64,000 nucleotides of DNA, from positions 2,723,741 to 2,787,740 of the forward strand of contig NZ_KI911557.1 of assembly GCF_000515215.1 (NCBI RefSeq). The letters are read 5' to 3'. The translations under genes were made by a program, and so were the position numbers. The notes under the pieces were generated by a model, which did no database searches, was not told the origin of the DNA, and was given only the letters and a program-made list of their open reading frames with translations. Origin of the DNA: Methylomonas sp. 11b. Lineage in GTDB: Bacteria; Pseudomonadota; Gammaproteobacteria; Methylococcales; Methylomonadaceae. Shown here piece by piece: positions 39,284 to 48,952 of this stretch. Within the stretch, counting starts at the first letter, position 1, and the number at the start of each line of letters is the position of its first letter.

Positions 39284-41101
39284 TTACGAGTAGCCGTTGT
39301 CGGCCACCGGCAAGAGCCTACTCAGCAAGGTGTATAAGGCCTCCGGGTCCAACGGCTTGTGCAAGACCAGATAGCCCTCCTGCTCGGCTTGGGCCAAAGC
39401 CGGCGAATCGAATTCGCCGCTGATCATGGCCCCGGCGGCGTCAGGGCAGCGTTCCAGCAAGGCTTGCAACAACTCGAAACCGCTTTCGCCGGAGCGCAGG
39501 CGCTGGTCGCAAAAAACGGCGTGGGGCACGAAACCGCCATCAAGCAAGCCAAGCGCTTCGTTGGCGGATGCCGCGCAAGCCGTTTCCACGCCCCAGGCGC
39601 TCAACAAAGCTTGCCAGGCGTTGCGCACTTGCGGTTCGTCGTCGATCACCAGGCAGCGGCCGCTAAGCGTTGCGGCTTGCTCGGCAGGTGCGACGTGTTG
39701 GTCTGCCGCCATAGCCCACCGCTCGTGACTGGGAGCGGCGGCCGGCAACCGCAACCAGAAGCGCGAACCGCGGCCTTCCCGAGAACGCAGGCCCTGGCTG
39801 GCGCCCATCAAATCGGCGCAACGCGCCACCACCGCCAAGCCCAAGCCGTGACCGGCGTTGTCGATGCGCCAGGCATGCTCGGGACGAAAGAACGGCGAGT
39901 AAATCCGCTGTTGGTCGTCTTCGGCGATGCCGACGCCGGTATCCCACACCTCGAACTGCCAGCAAGCGTTACGCCGCCGCGCCGCCATCAGCACCCCGCC
40001 TTGCTGGGTATAGCGCAAGGCATTTTGCATCAGGTTGATCATGGACTGGCGCAGCAACATAGCATCGGCGATGACGAGCGCCCGACCGCCGCTCAAGCGC
40101 ACTCTGAGATCGATTTGCCGTGAGCGGGCTTCTTCCCGAAACAGCGTGGCGACATCGCTCATCAGCGGGTCCAGCGCCACAGTTTGCAGATTGACCGGCT
40201 GGGCGCCCAACTCAATTCTCGACAAGTCCAGCAGCGAATTGAACATCTGCGTAATCGATTGCACGCTTTGTTGCAGATCTTGCAAAGCGGGCTGCAAAGT
40301 CGGTTCCTGATTGCGGCGGGAAATCGATTCGATCAAAAAGCCCATGGCATGCACCGGCTGGCGCAGATCATGACTAGCGGTGGTCAGAAATTGGATTTTG
40401 GCATGCAACGCGGCTTCGGCTTCATCCTTGGCGCGCCGATAATTCTCGGCCAACTTGGCGCTATCTTCTTCCAGTTTTATTTGTTGCAGGAAAAAACCAT
40501 GGGCAATGGAGGAGTGCCGGTGTATCGACAAGACGTAACTGAAGCACAAGGGCATAATTAAATGCCAGTGCTCGGGAAACGCCCAAGGCGTCAACAATGT
40601 ACAGCCGCCCCAAGCGGCACCGAAAAACCGCTGAAACGCACTGAATACGGGTGATTGGTGGGTGGCGTTGGCGGCCATGATTGCCGCCAAACTCATGTAA
40701 AGCAGCAACGTATATTCGAATGGGACCCGACCGGCGACGATAAGCACCAGCGCCGCCAAGCCCAGCCCATGCGCTAAGGCCATGCGCAGAATGACGGGCA
40801 GCCAATGGGCGACTGCCGCAAGCGGATCGAGACGGGCCCTATCAAGCAGGTATTGCCGCTGTTGCAGGCGCACGGCAAGCACGACGATAAAATACGACAC
40901 CGTCCAAACCAGCAATCCCAAGACGTTTTGATCGAGTTGATGCTTCCAGTACACGAAGGGCAAGCCTACAAACGGGATAATGGTGATGCCGTACACCAGC
41001 CGGTTATGCGTCATGTCCAGTAGTCGGGCTTGGCCGGCCGGGCTGATGTCGGCAAAGCGCAATAGCTTGTCGGCAGTAGATTCAGGCTGGGCGGTTTGCA
41101 T
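39284..41101 (-). CDS. Hybrid sensor histidine kinase with receiver domain
   Basis: 605 residues. About six membrane helices in the first ~200 residues form the sensor, without a recognisable extracytoplasmic domain. A HisKA domain follows with the phosphorylated His in SHDLRQPVHAMG, then the ATPase domain (NLMQNALRY, DTGVGI, GHGLGLAV). A C-terminal receiver (about 480-600) has the acceptor Asp in VFCDQRLRSGESG. Its ATG overlaps the preceding regulator stop (TGATG), so it is coupled to the LuxR-type regulator, the probable phospho-relay partner. Confidence 0.93.
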   Translation of the reverse strand: MQTAQPESTADKLLRFADISPAGQARLLDMTHNRLVYGITIIPFVGLPFVYWKHQLDQNVLGLLVWTVSYFIVVLAVRLQQRQYLLDRARLDPLAAVAHWLPVILRMALAHGLGLAALVLIVAGRVPFEYTLLLYMSLAAIMAANATHQSPVFSAFQRFFGAAWGGCTLLTPWAFPEHWHLIMPLCFSYVLSIHRHSSIAHGFFLQQIKLEEDSAKLAENYRRAKDEAEAALHAKIQFLTTASHDLRQPVHAMGFLIESISRRNQEPTLQPALQDLQQSVQSITQMFNSLLDLSRIELGAQPVNLQTVALDPLMSDVATLFREEARSRQIDLRVRLSGGRALVIADAMLLRQSMINLMQNALRYTQQGGVLMAARRRNACWQFEVWDTGVGIAEDDQQRIYSPFFRPEHAWRIDNAGHGLGLAVVARCADLMGASQGLRSREGRGSRFWLRLPAAAPSHERWAMAADQHVAPAEQAATLSGRCLVIDDEPQVRNAWQALLSAWGVETACAASANEALGLLDGGFVPHAVFCDQRLRSGESGFELLQALLERCPDAAGAMISGEFDSPALAQAEQEGYLVLHKPLDPEALYTLLSRLLPVADNGYS

Positions 41102-41751
41102 CAGGAACCTTCCAGCTTTTTGCCGCGCAACATAGTGATCACCTCAATCCGATTTCGCGCACCCAAGCGCTCCAAAATGCCGGTGACGTGTTCCTTGACG
41201 GTTTGCTCGGATAAGGACAAATTCAGCGCGATGCGCTTGTTCGGCAAACCCTTGAGCATCATCGCCAGCACTTGGCCCTGGCGGGCGGTCAAGCCGAGTT
41301 CGCGCGCGGTGACAGGCAATTCTTTATTTTGCAACTCGCGCCCGGCGAACTTTACACCGCCGTAAAACCAACTGTCACCCCGCAACAGCGCGGCAATGGC
41401 CCGACCGAAAACCTCCGGCGACTCCTGTTTATGCAAAAAGCCGTCTGCCCCCGCCAGCCTTACTTTGTCCAGCACCGCCGCGTCGTCGTCGGCGCTGATG
41501 GCTAGTAGGCGTGTGGCCGGGCTGCGCTGTTTTAATTCTGCCAGCAAGCCCAGAGACGCGCCGTCTGGCAACCAGAAATCCACCACGGCCAAAGTCGGCG
41601 GGTTGACAGGATTAAGAGCAGCCCAAAATTCGGCGACGGCAGACACCGGTCGCGCCGCGCTAAATCCGCAATGGGAAAGCAAAAACTCCGCAATGCCGCT
41701 GGCCGACAAAGGATGATCGTCTATCACCAGTGCGCTCAACCCGTTTTTCAC
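41101..41751 (-). CDS. NarL/LuxR-type response regulator
   Basis: 216 residues. Receiver domain with acidic pocket VIDDHPL, acceptor Asp in LAVVDFWLPDG, and Lys in GFLHKQE; then a LuxR HTH (about 150-210) with LTARQGQVLAMMLKGLPNKRIA and SEQTVKEHVTGIL. First gene of the pair with the hybrid kinase; the two share one base. Target genes are unknown. Confidence 0.93.
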   Translation of the reverse strand: MKNGLSALVIDDHPLSASGIAEFLLSHCGFSAARPVSAVAEFWAALNPVNPPTLAVVDFWLPDGASLGLLAELKQRSPATRLLAISADDDAAVLDKVRLAGADGFLHKQESPEVFGRAIAALLRGDSWFYGGVKFAGRELQNKELPVTARELGLTARQGQVLAMMLKGLPNKRIALNLSLSEQTVKEHVTGILERLGARNRIEVITMLRGKKLEGS

Positions 41752-42081
41752 GCAAATCCCCTCATTAACATTGATAGACGACGTCTGGCGTCGTTTCCGG
41801 TTTCCGGTTTAGAGCCTAAACACACGCGAATAGCAAATGCAAAAACGCCATCTTGTCTTGACCCAGCCCCTACATATTGTCGCTTAGGCGGGAGCCCGAT
41901 TTTCACACTGGGTTAAGGCGAAGTCGTCCCCGATTGCTGCATGTATTTCAAAAATCAGAGTCGAACTATTCCAAGTAACCCCTTTAGAGTCAACACCTAA
42001 GACCAGCCAAGCACCAGAGGTCATTAACCCGGCCCGATGTATCACTGGTATTCCGTTCGGGCTGAGATTCTATGGTTTTCG
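41752..42081. other. Intergenic with diverged repeat family B copy
   Basis: Between the response regulator and the IS110 transposase. At 41872-41917 the bases ATTGTCGC and GGCGGGAGCCCGATTTTCAC resemble the start of the repeat at 63866, so this is a truncated or diverged copy. The remaining bases hold no gene I can support and include the transposase-side end of the insertion element. Confidence 0.5.
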
Positions 42082-43035
42082 TCAAGCTGCATTGTTGAGG
42101 CAACCAATTTTCTGAGCGTCAAATCGGGCATCGGCTTGTTGCCAAAGCGAGAATGCGATGCGTAATAATTTTCTGGCGATAATCACCAGCGCCTGAGTTG
42201 CCGAGAACTCTCTGGCTCTTAACTCTTGGTAATAGGGTTTCCACACAGCCGTTTTGGCGGCTGCCTGGGCGCAGTTGTATAACAGCCGTCTCAGTTCACC
42301 CGGTCCCCGTTTGGATACGCGTCGGCGGCCCCGCTTTTGGCCTGAGTCACAGGCTCGGGGATCCAGCCCGACAAAGGCTACTACGGCATCGCTGCGGCTT
42401 AACGGGACCCGATCAAACAAGACAGCCAGCTGTGTTGAGGTTTGCCGGCCAATACCCGGTATGCTCTCAAGACGTCGGGCCTCGGCTTTCAGTGCAGGCT
42501 GCAAAGTTAATAAGTCATCCAGTTGCTGATCGATATGCTTGAGCAATCCGTCCAAGGCGGCCACGGTATCAATGAGTGGCGCTTCAAGTTCCTTCACGCT
42601 TCGCAAGGCTTTTTGCAGGGCTTGACGATGCTTGACGACCGTCGCACGGCGCCGTTGCAGTAAAGCCACTTGGTGCTGCATCGCCGAAGCAGGTTGATAG
42701 GGACGTAAATGACCCCGTTCAGCGGTGATAAATCGCCGGATCAGTTGGGCGTCCACTCGATCCGTCTTGCCCCGTCTGCCCAAACCCAGGGCATAATGGC
42801 GCATATGCCGTGGGTTCAGCACATAGACGACCATGCCCATCAATACCGCTTGCTCTGCCATGAGTTGATGATAATCGCTGGTGGCTTCCAGGCCAATATA
42901 ACTCCCGGTCGGTAACGTCTTCAGCCAGGCATCGATGGCCTCTGCCGTATTGGCAAGCGTCAACAAACCCTGCTCTGAATCTATCACCAGTTCATCTTTT
43001 GCTACATCGATACCGATCAACATTTCGCTTGTCAT
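42082..43035 (-). CDS. IS110-family transposase
   Basis: 317 residues from the ATG at 43035, preceded by GGAAGG; the frame is open to 43131 but the extra part is not conserved. The RuvC-like DEDD domain is seen as GIDVAKDEL, GLEATSDYHQ and GKTDRVDAQLIRRF. The C-terminal transposase-20 domain contains ESIPGIGRQTSTQLA, AFVGLDPRACDSG and RRRVSKRGPGELRRLLY. The Ser recombinase-like nucleophile region of IS110 lies in this last part. It appears full-length and possibly active. Confidence 0.95.
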   Translation of the reverse strand: MTSEMLIGIDVAKDELVIDSEQGLLTLANTAEAIDAWLKTLPTGSYIGLEATSDYHQLMAEQAVLMGMVVYVLNPRHMRHYALGLGRRGKTDRVDAQLIRRFITAERGHLRPYQPASAMQHQVALLQRRRATVVKHRQALQKALRSVKELEAPLIDTVAALDGLLKHIDQQLDDLLTLQPALKAEARRLESIPGIGRQTSTQLAVLFDRVPLSRSDAVVAFVGLDPRACDSGQKRGRRRVSKRGPGELRRLLYNCAQAAAKTAVWKPYYQELRAREFSATQALVIIARKLLRIAFSLWQQADARFDAQKIGCLNNAA

Positions 43036-43230
43036 ACATCCTTCCCCTGTTGAAAAATAAGAGAGTCGGGGTGGTGCGTCTGCCGAGTAAGCTTGTGCAC
43101 AAATCGGCGGTCTAACCGCTAGATTCTTCATCGACTCTGGAAGACGCGATGGGATGATTTCTCAGTGAGGTCTGTCTTAGCAGATGCTTGTCGATGTCCC
43201 TCCATCCCGACAACCAAAGTCTCCCCGATT
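43036..43230 (-). ncRNA. Candidate IS110 bridge-RNA region
   Basis: In the IS110 group the non-coding end upstream of the transposase encodes a structured bridge RNA that pairs with target and donor DNA. Here about 190 bases precede the gene on the same strand. Visible local structure includes GCGGT/ACCGC around TAG (near 43108-43120) and several GC-rich arms. No exact boundaries or binding loops could be derived by eye. Confidence 0.35.
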
Positions 43231-43252
43231 CTCTTAACCTTTACCATACAAG

Positions 43253-43340
43253 CTCGTCGAAGCCCAGGCTGGTGCTCCCTTCGATAAACTCAGTACTCTC
43301 AAGGTCATAAAGGCGAACGGTGTTTAATGGCCGGGTTAAT
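43253..43340 (-). repeat. Dispersed repeat family A, copy 3 (diverged, reversed)
   Basis: Reading the plus strand: CTCGTCGAAGCCCAGGCTGGTG, CCCTTCGATA, GGCGAACGGTGTTTAATGGCCGGG. The reverse complement matches the copies at 10105 and 26672 in the same block order. A short minus-strand frame at 43241-43441 is largely made of this repeat. Confidence 0.7.
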
Positions 43341-43562
43341 AAATCAACAATTACAGGCGCTGCAATCGCTGCTTTTGAAGCGGGCGCGAGTAGCAGGATA
43401 AACATCAAAAAGTATTGGATAGCGGTATCTCTTAGATGCATTTTTGTACGCCTACGGTTTAGAGCTGCGCGATGAATTGTTAACTATTTGAAAACATTGT
43501 TTCTTGCCCTAACCGCCTTTGACCAATTAGAGCAGTCTACTTAGGCCGCGCGGGGCTTTAAG

Positions 43563-43955
43563 TCAGCATTTGCCCGCCGCCTGCAGCAAAGCGTTGCAAC
43601 TTGCCTTGTTGGTTTTACCTACGTCGCTTGACCCTTTGGTGAAATCGGTGCACATGGCGTCCGCCCCACTTGCCATGCCCCAAGTTGCGACTTTCCCGAA
43701 ACCGGATGGCTCTAAAATCTCACATTTAAAGGTCGCTCCGTCGTCGGTTTTAACGGTGTACTGCATGCCGTTATAACCAGCGGGAGCTTCGGTTGCCTGC
43801 GAATTGGTGATTTTGAAGTTGCCAATTTCACGACCAATGGCCATTGATATTTTGCTTTCGGCTTTGTTGCTTCCCTGGGCGGAAGGGTTACTTGCCGTTG
43901 TTGCACAGCCGGAAAGGATCAAGAAGAAAGTTACCGTTACAAGTTTTTGCAGCAT
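43563..43955 (-). CDS. Small lipoprotein, unknown
   Basis: 130 residues from the ATG at 43955 (GGAGA upstream; the frame extends to 44063 without a good site). A lipobox LSGC puts the lipidated Cys at 17. The mature part is Gly/Thr/Lys-rich with further Cys residues near TFKCEI, DAMCTDF, ASCNAL and the final KC. No family is recognised. It probably sits in the outer or inner membrane facing the periplasm. Confidence 0.65.
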   Translation of the reverse strand: MLQKLVTVTFFLILSGCATTASNPSAQGSNKAESKISMAIGREIGNFKITNSQATEAPAGYNGMQYTVKTDDGATFKCEILEPSGFGKVATWGMASGADAMCTDFTKGSSDVGKTNKASCNALLQAAGKC

Positions 43956-44100
43956 TTTGATTCTCCAGCGCTCCGAGTGATAGAAACGCTGGGCATAGGA
44001 GCGAAAAATATGCCTAACGCAGGTAACCAAAGGCGCTCTAGTGCCGTTCGGCGACCAATACAACGCAGCTAAACGCTATCTCTAAAACCTCCATGTGATT

Positions 44101-45159
44101 TCAGAGTCGAGCACGCAGACGACGCGGAACGAGACCCAGCAACGCGGAACCAAACAACCAGATGGCGCCTGGTATCGGCACGGACGCAATCGGATTTAAT
44201 AGAAAGGCTCGTTGCACGCCATTCGCGGCAATTCCCACCCCAACGATTTGTCCACTATTGTTGACATCGTAAGCTGTCATCAGCGTCCAGCCGATGTTGG
44301 CTGCAATCAGCGTGTTCAAGTCTGTCATGACGCCATTGAGCGTAACGAAAGCACGTTTCGATCCACCAAAATTATCGCCGAAATATCCCACGGCTTGTCC
44401 GGCGTTATTGATACCCAATGCCTCGCTGCTATAGCCGGACAAACCTATATCCATCATCTGGTCGTCAACAGTTGTAATGAACGCGTGCTTCTCATCGTTG
44501 GTGACAAGGGATGTGCCGGCCACCTGGCCGAGGTCGTTGATGGCATAACCTCTGCTGACACCCCAGGCAAGCGCGCCCAGATCCACCATTTGGCCATTAC
44601 GGGTAATAAAAGCGTGACCACCATTAGGTGTTTGACTCTCGCCAGTGACCTGACCGCTATTGTTGATTGCATTACCCGCACTCCAGTGACCACCATTCAA
44701 AGTTCCCAGATCAGTCAAGCTGCCGTTGCCGGCAATAGTGGCTCGTTGGTTGCCCTCGGCATTCCATGCACTGCCGACTATTTGCCCGGCATCATTGATT
44801 CCGTAGGCCACACTGGAATAAGGACTGCCGCTGAAACCACCGATTATTTGGGTGACACCATTACTGTGCACAATCCCGCGCCCGCCAGAATTGCCCACCA
44901 CCACACCGCTTGAATTGATCCCGGTAGGACTTGAATATCTGGGTACGGACAGCCAACTCACACTATTGTTTTTGTAAACAAAGCTTTCACCATCCCCCGT
45001 AAAACCCAGAACATGCCCGGCATCGCTGATAGAGACCGCCCCCGAACTGACTAACGGGCTATCCGGCATGAGATCCACCAACGTATACAAAACACCGGCG
45101 TGTGCCGGTAATACCGGCAGCATTAAGCCCAGGGCAAGACATCTCAGACTGCGTTTCAT
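44101..45159 (-). CDS. PEP-CTERM protein with HAF-type repeats
   Basis: 352 residues. Signal peptide (ending LPAHAG), then about eight repeats of a motif like GINNAGQIVGSA / AINNSGQVTGES, each roughly 40 residues, matching the HAF extracellular repeat. The C-terminus VPIPGAIWLFGSALLGL then RRLRARL is a PEP-CTERM sorting tail. Such proteins are exported, cleaved by an exosortase and placed at the surface or in the biofilm matrix. The exosortase is not in the window. Divergent from another PEP-CTERM gene at 45358. Confidence 0.88.
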   Translation of the reverse strand: MKRSLRCLALGLMLPVLPAHAGVLYTLVDLMPDSPLVSSGAVSISDAGHVLGFTGDGESFVYKNNSVSWLSVPRYSSPTGINSSGVVVGNSGGRGIVHSNGVTQIIGGFSGSPYSSVAYGINDAGQIVGSAWNAEGNQRATIAGNGSLTDLGTLNGGHWSAGNAINNSGQVTGESQTPNGGHAFITRNGQMVDLGALAWGVSRGYAINDLGQVAGTSLVTNDEKHAFITTVDDQMMDIGLSGYSSEALGINNAGQAVGYFGDNFGGSKRAFVTLNGVMTDLNTLIAANIGWTLMTAYDVNNSGQIVGVGIAANGVQRAFLLNPIASVPIPGAIWLFGSALLGLVPRRLRARL

Positions 45160-45357
45160 TGTAAATTCCTCTTTAAATTATCGAGCTAATAGTTGAATTA
45201 GAAATACATGTTAACAAAACTCTCTAACGTTCCAACACCCTACTCCGGTAGGGTTCCCTGGCTACACGCGCCTTCCGATAATGCCGCCCAAACTCGGCTC
45301 CGCTAGGCAGGTTTCCGAGTATTTACATCCGTTCGAGAACTACTTTTTGGGGGGAAA
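45160..45357. promoter_or_regulatory. Divergent promoter region between two PEP-CTERM genes
   Basis: 198 bases shared by both divergent genes. A compact hairpin CCCTAC-TCCG-GTAGGG lies at 45238-45253. GGGGGG lies 5 to 10 bases before the ATG at 45358. I looked for a sigma-54 type promoter and did not find one. Confidence 0.4.
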
Positions 45358-46104
45358 ATGATGAAACAGAAAGCTATATACGCCGCGCTATCCGGGCTCT
45401 GCATATTGGCGGCAGGTAGTGCCCAAGCCCAGTTGTTCGACCGCGGCGGCGGCCTGATTTACGACAGCGAGCTCAACGTCACCTGGCTGGCAGACGCCAA
45501 CTACGCCAATACTAGCGGCTCCTATAATCCAGGCAAAATGAGCTGGCAAAACGCCGTGGCCTGGGTGGAAGGCCTAAGCTATGCGGACAGCGTGCGCGGC
45601 ACCACCTACAGCGATTGGCGTCTGCCGACCTTTCACGACCTGGGCGCCCAGGGCTGCGACTATGGTTACAGTGGCACAGACTGTGGTTACAACGTCGATT
45701 TAGCCAGCTCGGAACTGGCGCATCTGTTCTACGGCGATTTCGCGAATAAGGGATACGCCGATTCGCGCGGCTTGCCCCAACCCGGCCACGGCCTCGTCGA
45801 CGACCCGTCCACGCCCAATGACGAAAGCCTGTTCAGCAACCTGCAATCCTTCAGCTATTGGCTGGGCAGCAGCTATTACAATGATGCCAACAAAGCCTGG
45901 TATTTGAACACCGCCACCGGCATGCAAAACTACATCAGCAAGGGCAACCAATTTTATGTTCTGGCAGTCCGCAGCGGCGACGTAACCGCGGTGCCGCTGC
46001 CCGGCACGGCCTTGTTCTTCGGCAGCCTCTTGGCGGGATTTTCGATCAACGCTTCCCGCCGCAAAATCGCTGAGGATTTCCCTAAAAACAACTTCCCGAA
46101 ATGA
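45358..46104 (+). CDS. PEP-CTERM protein with DUF1566-like domain
   Basis: 248 residues; two ATGs stand in tandem at 45358 and 45361. Signal peptide to about residue 24 (AQAQ), then a DUF1566-type domain recognised from YDSELNVTWLADANYA, the SWQNAVAWVEGL helix and YSDWRLPTFHDL. It ends with the sorting tail VPLPGTALFFGSLLAGF and a basic end, extended by a further 15 residues after the Arg/Lys cluster, which is longer than usual. Probable exosortase substrate at the cell surface. Confidence 0.87.
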   Translation: MMKQKAIYAALSGLCILAAGSAQAQLFDRGGGLIYDSELNVTWLADANYANTSGSYNPGKMSWQNAVAWVEGLSYADSVRGTTYSDWRLPTFHDLGAQGCDYGYSGTDCGYNVDLASSELAHLFYGDFANKGYADSRGLPQPGHGLVDDPSTPNDESLFSNLQSFSYWLGSSYYNDANKAWYLNTATGMQNYISKGNQFYVLAVRSGDVTAVPLPGTALFFGSLLAGFSINASRRKIAEDFPKNNFPK

Positions 46105-46111
46105 CTTTTCC

Positions 46112-46192
46112 CGCCAAACCGTTCGTGCTGGGCTTGCATGGATGCAGGAGCGATAGCCGAGAACCCAATCGATGCATGAACGGTTTGGGGCG
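46112..46192. repeat. Spaced inverted repeat between two genes
   Basis: CGCCAAACCGTTCGTGC at 46112-46128 faces GCATGAACGGTTTGGGGCG at 46174-46192, nearly complementary. It may form a long stem on the transcript of the PEP-CTERM gene or be the ends of a small inserted repeat. Confidence 0.5.
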
Positions 46193-46254
46193 AATGGTCT
46201 CGGAAGCAATCTGTAGTAAAAAGGGCGAATCAGCCAAAACCCGTTACTGAACCG

Positions 46255-47088
46255 ATGAAATTTAAATCACCACTAATGGCCGTTTTGTTGCTCTCGCTGA
46301 GCGGCTGCGCCGCCACCATCCCCGACATCACAACGGCAGAAGTCACCGGCCGGCAGGTGGAATTTGCGCTTAGCAAGCACCAGACTGTACCGGTCATCTT
46401 CGAAAACGGACTAGGCGGGACTTTCGAATATTGGACAGAAATTTATCCCACGATAGCGCGCGATGCCACGGCCTTGGTTTATAACCGCGCCGGCTACGGG
46501 AATAGCGCAGCGGCGACAACGACGAGGGACGGCCGGCATATTATTGAAGAGTTGCGCGGTTTGCTTGCCAGCCAGGGTCTAACGCCGCCTTATGTGCTGG
46601 TGGGGCATTCGCTGGGCGGTTTGTATATGCAATGGTATGCCCGGCATCACCCACAGGACGTGGCGGCCTTGATTCTGGTTGATTCGACTCACCCTGCTCA
46701 ACTCAAAGGCGCCGGGGCAATCGAAAACTGGCCGCTCTGGGTGCGTTTGCTGTTCGATATGCTGACATCGGCAACTGCCGAACAAGAGCTGGCGGCGCTG
46801 GATCTAACCGGTGACGAAGTATTGGCCGCCCCGCCCTATAGCGGCGGACCGATCATAGTGCTGAGCGCTGCGCAACCTCTGGAGGACACCTCGGAGTTGG
46901 CGCTCGATGCCAATCAAAAACGCAAGGATATTGCGCAGCTATATCCAGGGGCAATTCAACGCTGGGTAGATAGCGGCCACGTCATTCCGCTGGAGAAGCC
47001 GGAGTCTATTATTTCCGCGATCCGCGAAGTCTTGTTGACCACGCAGCCGAATTCCACTAAGCCCAATGCTGTAACCAACAAGCCCTAA
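46255..47088 (+). CDS. Alpha/beta hydrolase lipoprotein
   Basis: 277 residues. A lipobox LSGC with Cys18 indicates a lipoprotein. The alpha/beta hydrolase fold shows NGLGGTFEYW, the nucleophile Ser in VGHSLGG, DSTHPAQ and a late His in SGHVIPLEKP. It is likely an esterase or lipase working in the periplasm or at the surface. The ATG at 46255 lies after CTGAACCG without a strong binding site. Neighbours do not hint at a substrate. Confidence 0.82.
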   Translation: MKFKSPLMAVLLLSLSGCAATIPDITTAEVTGRQVEFALSKHQTVPVIFENGLGGTFEYWTEIYPTIARDATALVYNRAGYGNSAAATTTRDGRHIIEELRGLLASQGLTPPYVLVGHSLGGLYMQWYARHHPQDVAALILVDSTHPAQLKGAGAIENWPLWVRLLFDMLTSATAEQELAALDLTGDEVLAAPPYSGGPIIVLSAAQPLEDTSELALDANQKRKDIAQLYPGAIQRWVDSGHVIPLEKPESIISAIREVLLTTQPNSTKPNAVTNKP

Positions 47089-47208
47089 GCGGGATCTGCC
47101 AATTAGTAACTCAACCTAGGTTCTCATTTTTGAATCAATTTGCGCGCCCGCGCAGGGTGCGACCGGCAAGGATAACGATACAAATAATTACTTGGAGGGG
47201 TTAAGGCG

Positions 47209-47243
47209 CCTGAAGGTTGCGGAAATATGCTGCAACCTTCAGG
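47209..47243. terminator. Hairpin between convergent genes
   Basis: A 12-bp perfect stem, CCTGAAGGTTGC (47209-47220) and GCAACCTTCAGG (47232-47243), with an 11-base loop, lies between the hydrolase and pgi genes, which converge. No T-run follows, so termination efficiency is uncertain. Confidence 0.5.
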
Positions 47244-47314
47244 TTTAGATAACGGCTTTGCCCAACACAGACTGGTTGCTCGCCTCCTAAATTAGCCTAC
47301 CCGCTTGGGTAAGC

Positions 47315-48952
47315 TTATTTACGCAGGCGCTTATAAGCATTGATCAATCCGTTGGTGGAGCTGTCGTGGTCGGTGACAACGTCTTCGTTTTTCAGCTGCG
47401 GCAGAATCGCCCGCGCTAACACTTTCCCCAATTCCACGCCCATTTGATCGAAGGAATTGATATTCCAGATTACGCCTTGCACGAAGATTTTGTGTTCGTA
47501 AAACGCGATCAGGGTGCCCAAGGTTCTGGGAGTAAGTTTTTTGAATAAAAACGAGTTGGACGGTTTGTTGCCTTCGAAAATTTTCGAGGCAATCAAAGCG
47601 TCGTCCAGATTAGGCTCGTGACTCAAATCTTTTCTAACCTCGGCTTCGGTTTTACCGCGCATCAAGGCTTCGGCTTGCGCCAGAAAGTTGGAGATCAGGA
47701 TATCGTGATGATCCGGTAAATTGTATTGGCTTTGCGCAGCCGCCAAGAAATCGCCTGGAATCAGTTTGGTACCCTGATGAATCAACTGAAAAAAAGCGTG
47801 CTGGCCGTTGGTACCGGGCTGGCCCCAGATAATCGGGCCGGTGTTGTAGTCGACCTTGTCACCGCTGATCGTGGCGCTTTTGCCGTTGCTTTCCATATCG
47901 CCCTGCTGGAAATAATCGGCGAAGTATTTCAAGGACTGGGCGTAAGGCAGAATCGCGTAAGTTTCCGCTTCGAAGAAGTTGTTGTACCAGATACCTAGTA
48001 AGCCCATGATCACAGGAATGTTCTTTTCGAACGGCGCGCTACGGAAATGTTCGTCGGCAATATGCGCGCCCATCAGCAACTCTTCGAAATTGTCCATACC
48101 TATGTAAAGGGCAATCGACATGCCGATCACGGACCACAAGGAATAGCGGCCACCGACCCAATCCCAGAACTCGAACATATTGTCCGGGTCGATGCCAAAT
48201 TCTTTCACCTTGGTGACATTGGTCGAGATGGCCACGAAATGTTTGGAGATATGCGCGGGATCGACAGCCGCCTGCAAGAACCAGTTGCGCGCCGAACGGG
48301 CGTTGGTCATGGTTTCTTGCGTGGTAAAGGTTTTTGAGGAAATCAAAAACAAAGTGGTTTCCGGGTTGAGCGGTTTCAGCGTTTCGACGATGTCGGTTTG
48401 ATCGACGTTGGAAACGAAATGGGCTTTCAAGCCGTCTTTACCGTAGGGCGCCAGCGCGGTATCGACCATTTTCGGTCCCAGGTCGGAACCGCCGATACCG
48501 ATATTGACGATGTCGGTAATGGTTTTGCCGGTGTAGCCGGTCCAGGCGCCTGAACGGACTTGTTCCGTAAATACCCGCATTTTTGCCAAAACTTTATTGA
48601 TTTCCGGCATGACGTCTTCGCCGCGAAAAAATACCGGCTTATTACTGCGGTTGCGTAAGGCTGTATGCAAGACAGCACGTTTTTCCGTGGTATTAATAAT
48701 GGAACCGGAAAACATAGCTTCGGTCTTGGCGGAAAGCTCCGCGCGGCTTGCCAATTCAATCAACAAAGGCAACGTTTCTTCGGTAATTAGATTTTTAGAG
48801 AAATCGAACAGCAAATCGTCAAATGTCACGGAAAACTTGTCGAAGCGTTGCGGATCTTTATCGAACGCATCCTTCATGCAAAATTTGCCGGCAATCTCGC
48901 GGTGATGTTGCTTAACGGCATTCCATTCGGCAGAGTTTATTAATTTGGACAT
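47315..48952 (-). CDS. pgi: Glucose-6-phosphate isomerase
   Basis: 545 residues, the normal bacterial length. It interconverts glucose-6-phosphate and fructose-6-phosphate. Seen: [13 protein letters not shown], the signature [15 protein letters not shown], and the C-terminal [14 protein letters not shown] with the catalytic His. In a methanotroph it would link the ribulose-monophosphate cycle to sugar synthesis and storage. It is a single gene with an AT-rich upstream region (48953-49263). Confidence 0.97.
   Translation of the reverse strand: MSKLINSAEWNAVKQHHREIAGKFCMKDAFDKDPQRFDKFSVTFDDLLFDFSKNLITEETLPLLIELASRAELSAKTEAMFSGSIINTTEKRAVLHTALRNRSNKPVFFRGEDVMPEINKVLAKMRVFTEQVRSGAWTGYTGKTITDIVNIGIGGSDLGPKMVDTALAPYGKDGLKAHFVSNVDQTDIVETLKPLNPETTLFLISSKTFTTQETMTNARSARNWFLQAAVDPAHISKHFVAISTNVTKVKEFGIDPDNMFEFWDWVGGRYSLWSVIGMSIALYIGMDNFEELLMGAHIADEHFRSAPFEKNIPVIMGLLGIWYNNFFEAETYAILPYAQSLKYFADYFQQGDMESNGKSATISGDKVDYNTGPIIWGQPGTNGQHAFFQLIHQGTKLIPGDFLAAAQSQYNLPDHHDILISNFLAQAEALMRGKTEAEVRKDLSHEPNLDDALIASKIFEGNKPSNSFLFKKLTPRTLGTLIAFYEHKIFVQGVIWNINSFDQMGVELGKVLARAILPQLKNEDVVTDHDSSTNGLINAYKRLRK

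Larger units (their letters stand above)
42082..43230 (-). mobile_element. IS110-family insertion sequence
   Basis: A transposase gene with about 200 bases of non-coding DNA upstream, as usual for IS110 elements. This family has no long terminal inverted repeats and makes no clear target duplication, so the ends given are approximate: the left end is placed at the gene stop and the right end just before a family A repeat. Confidence 0.65.

Noticed and set aside
43241..43441. 66-residue minus-strand frame with a hydrophobic start
   Set aside because: Most of it is the translation of dispersed repeat family A; a signal-like start alone is not enough.
45160..45357. Cyclic di-GMP riboswitch before the PEP-CTERM genes
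   Set aside because: A CTCCGGTAGG segment resembles one helix of GEMM riboswitches, but the conserved GACGCAAAGCC-type core is absent on both strands.
45160..45357. Sigma-54 promoter for PEP-CTERM genes
   Set aside because: No GG-N10-GC element with the proper -24/-12 bases was found; the GGCAC near 54450 also lacks the -12 part.
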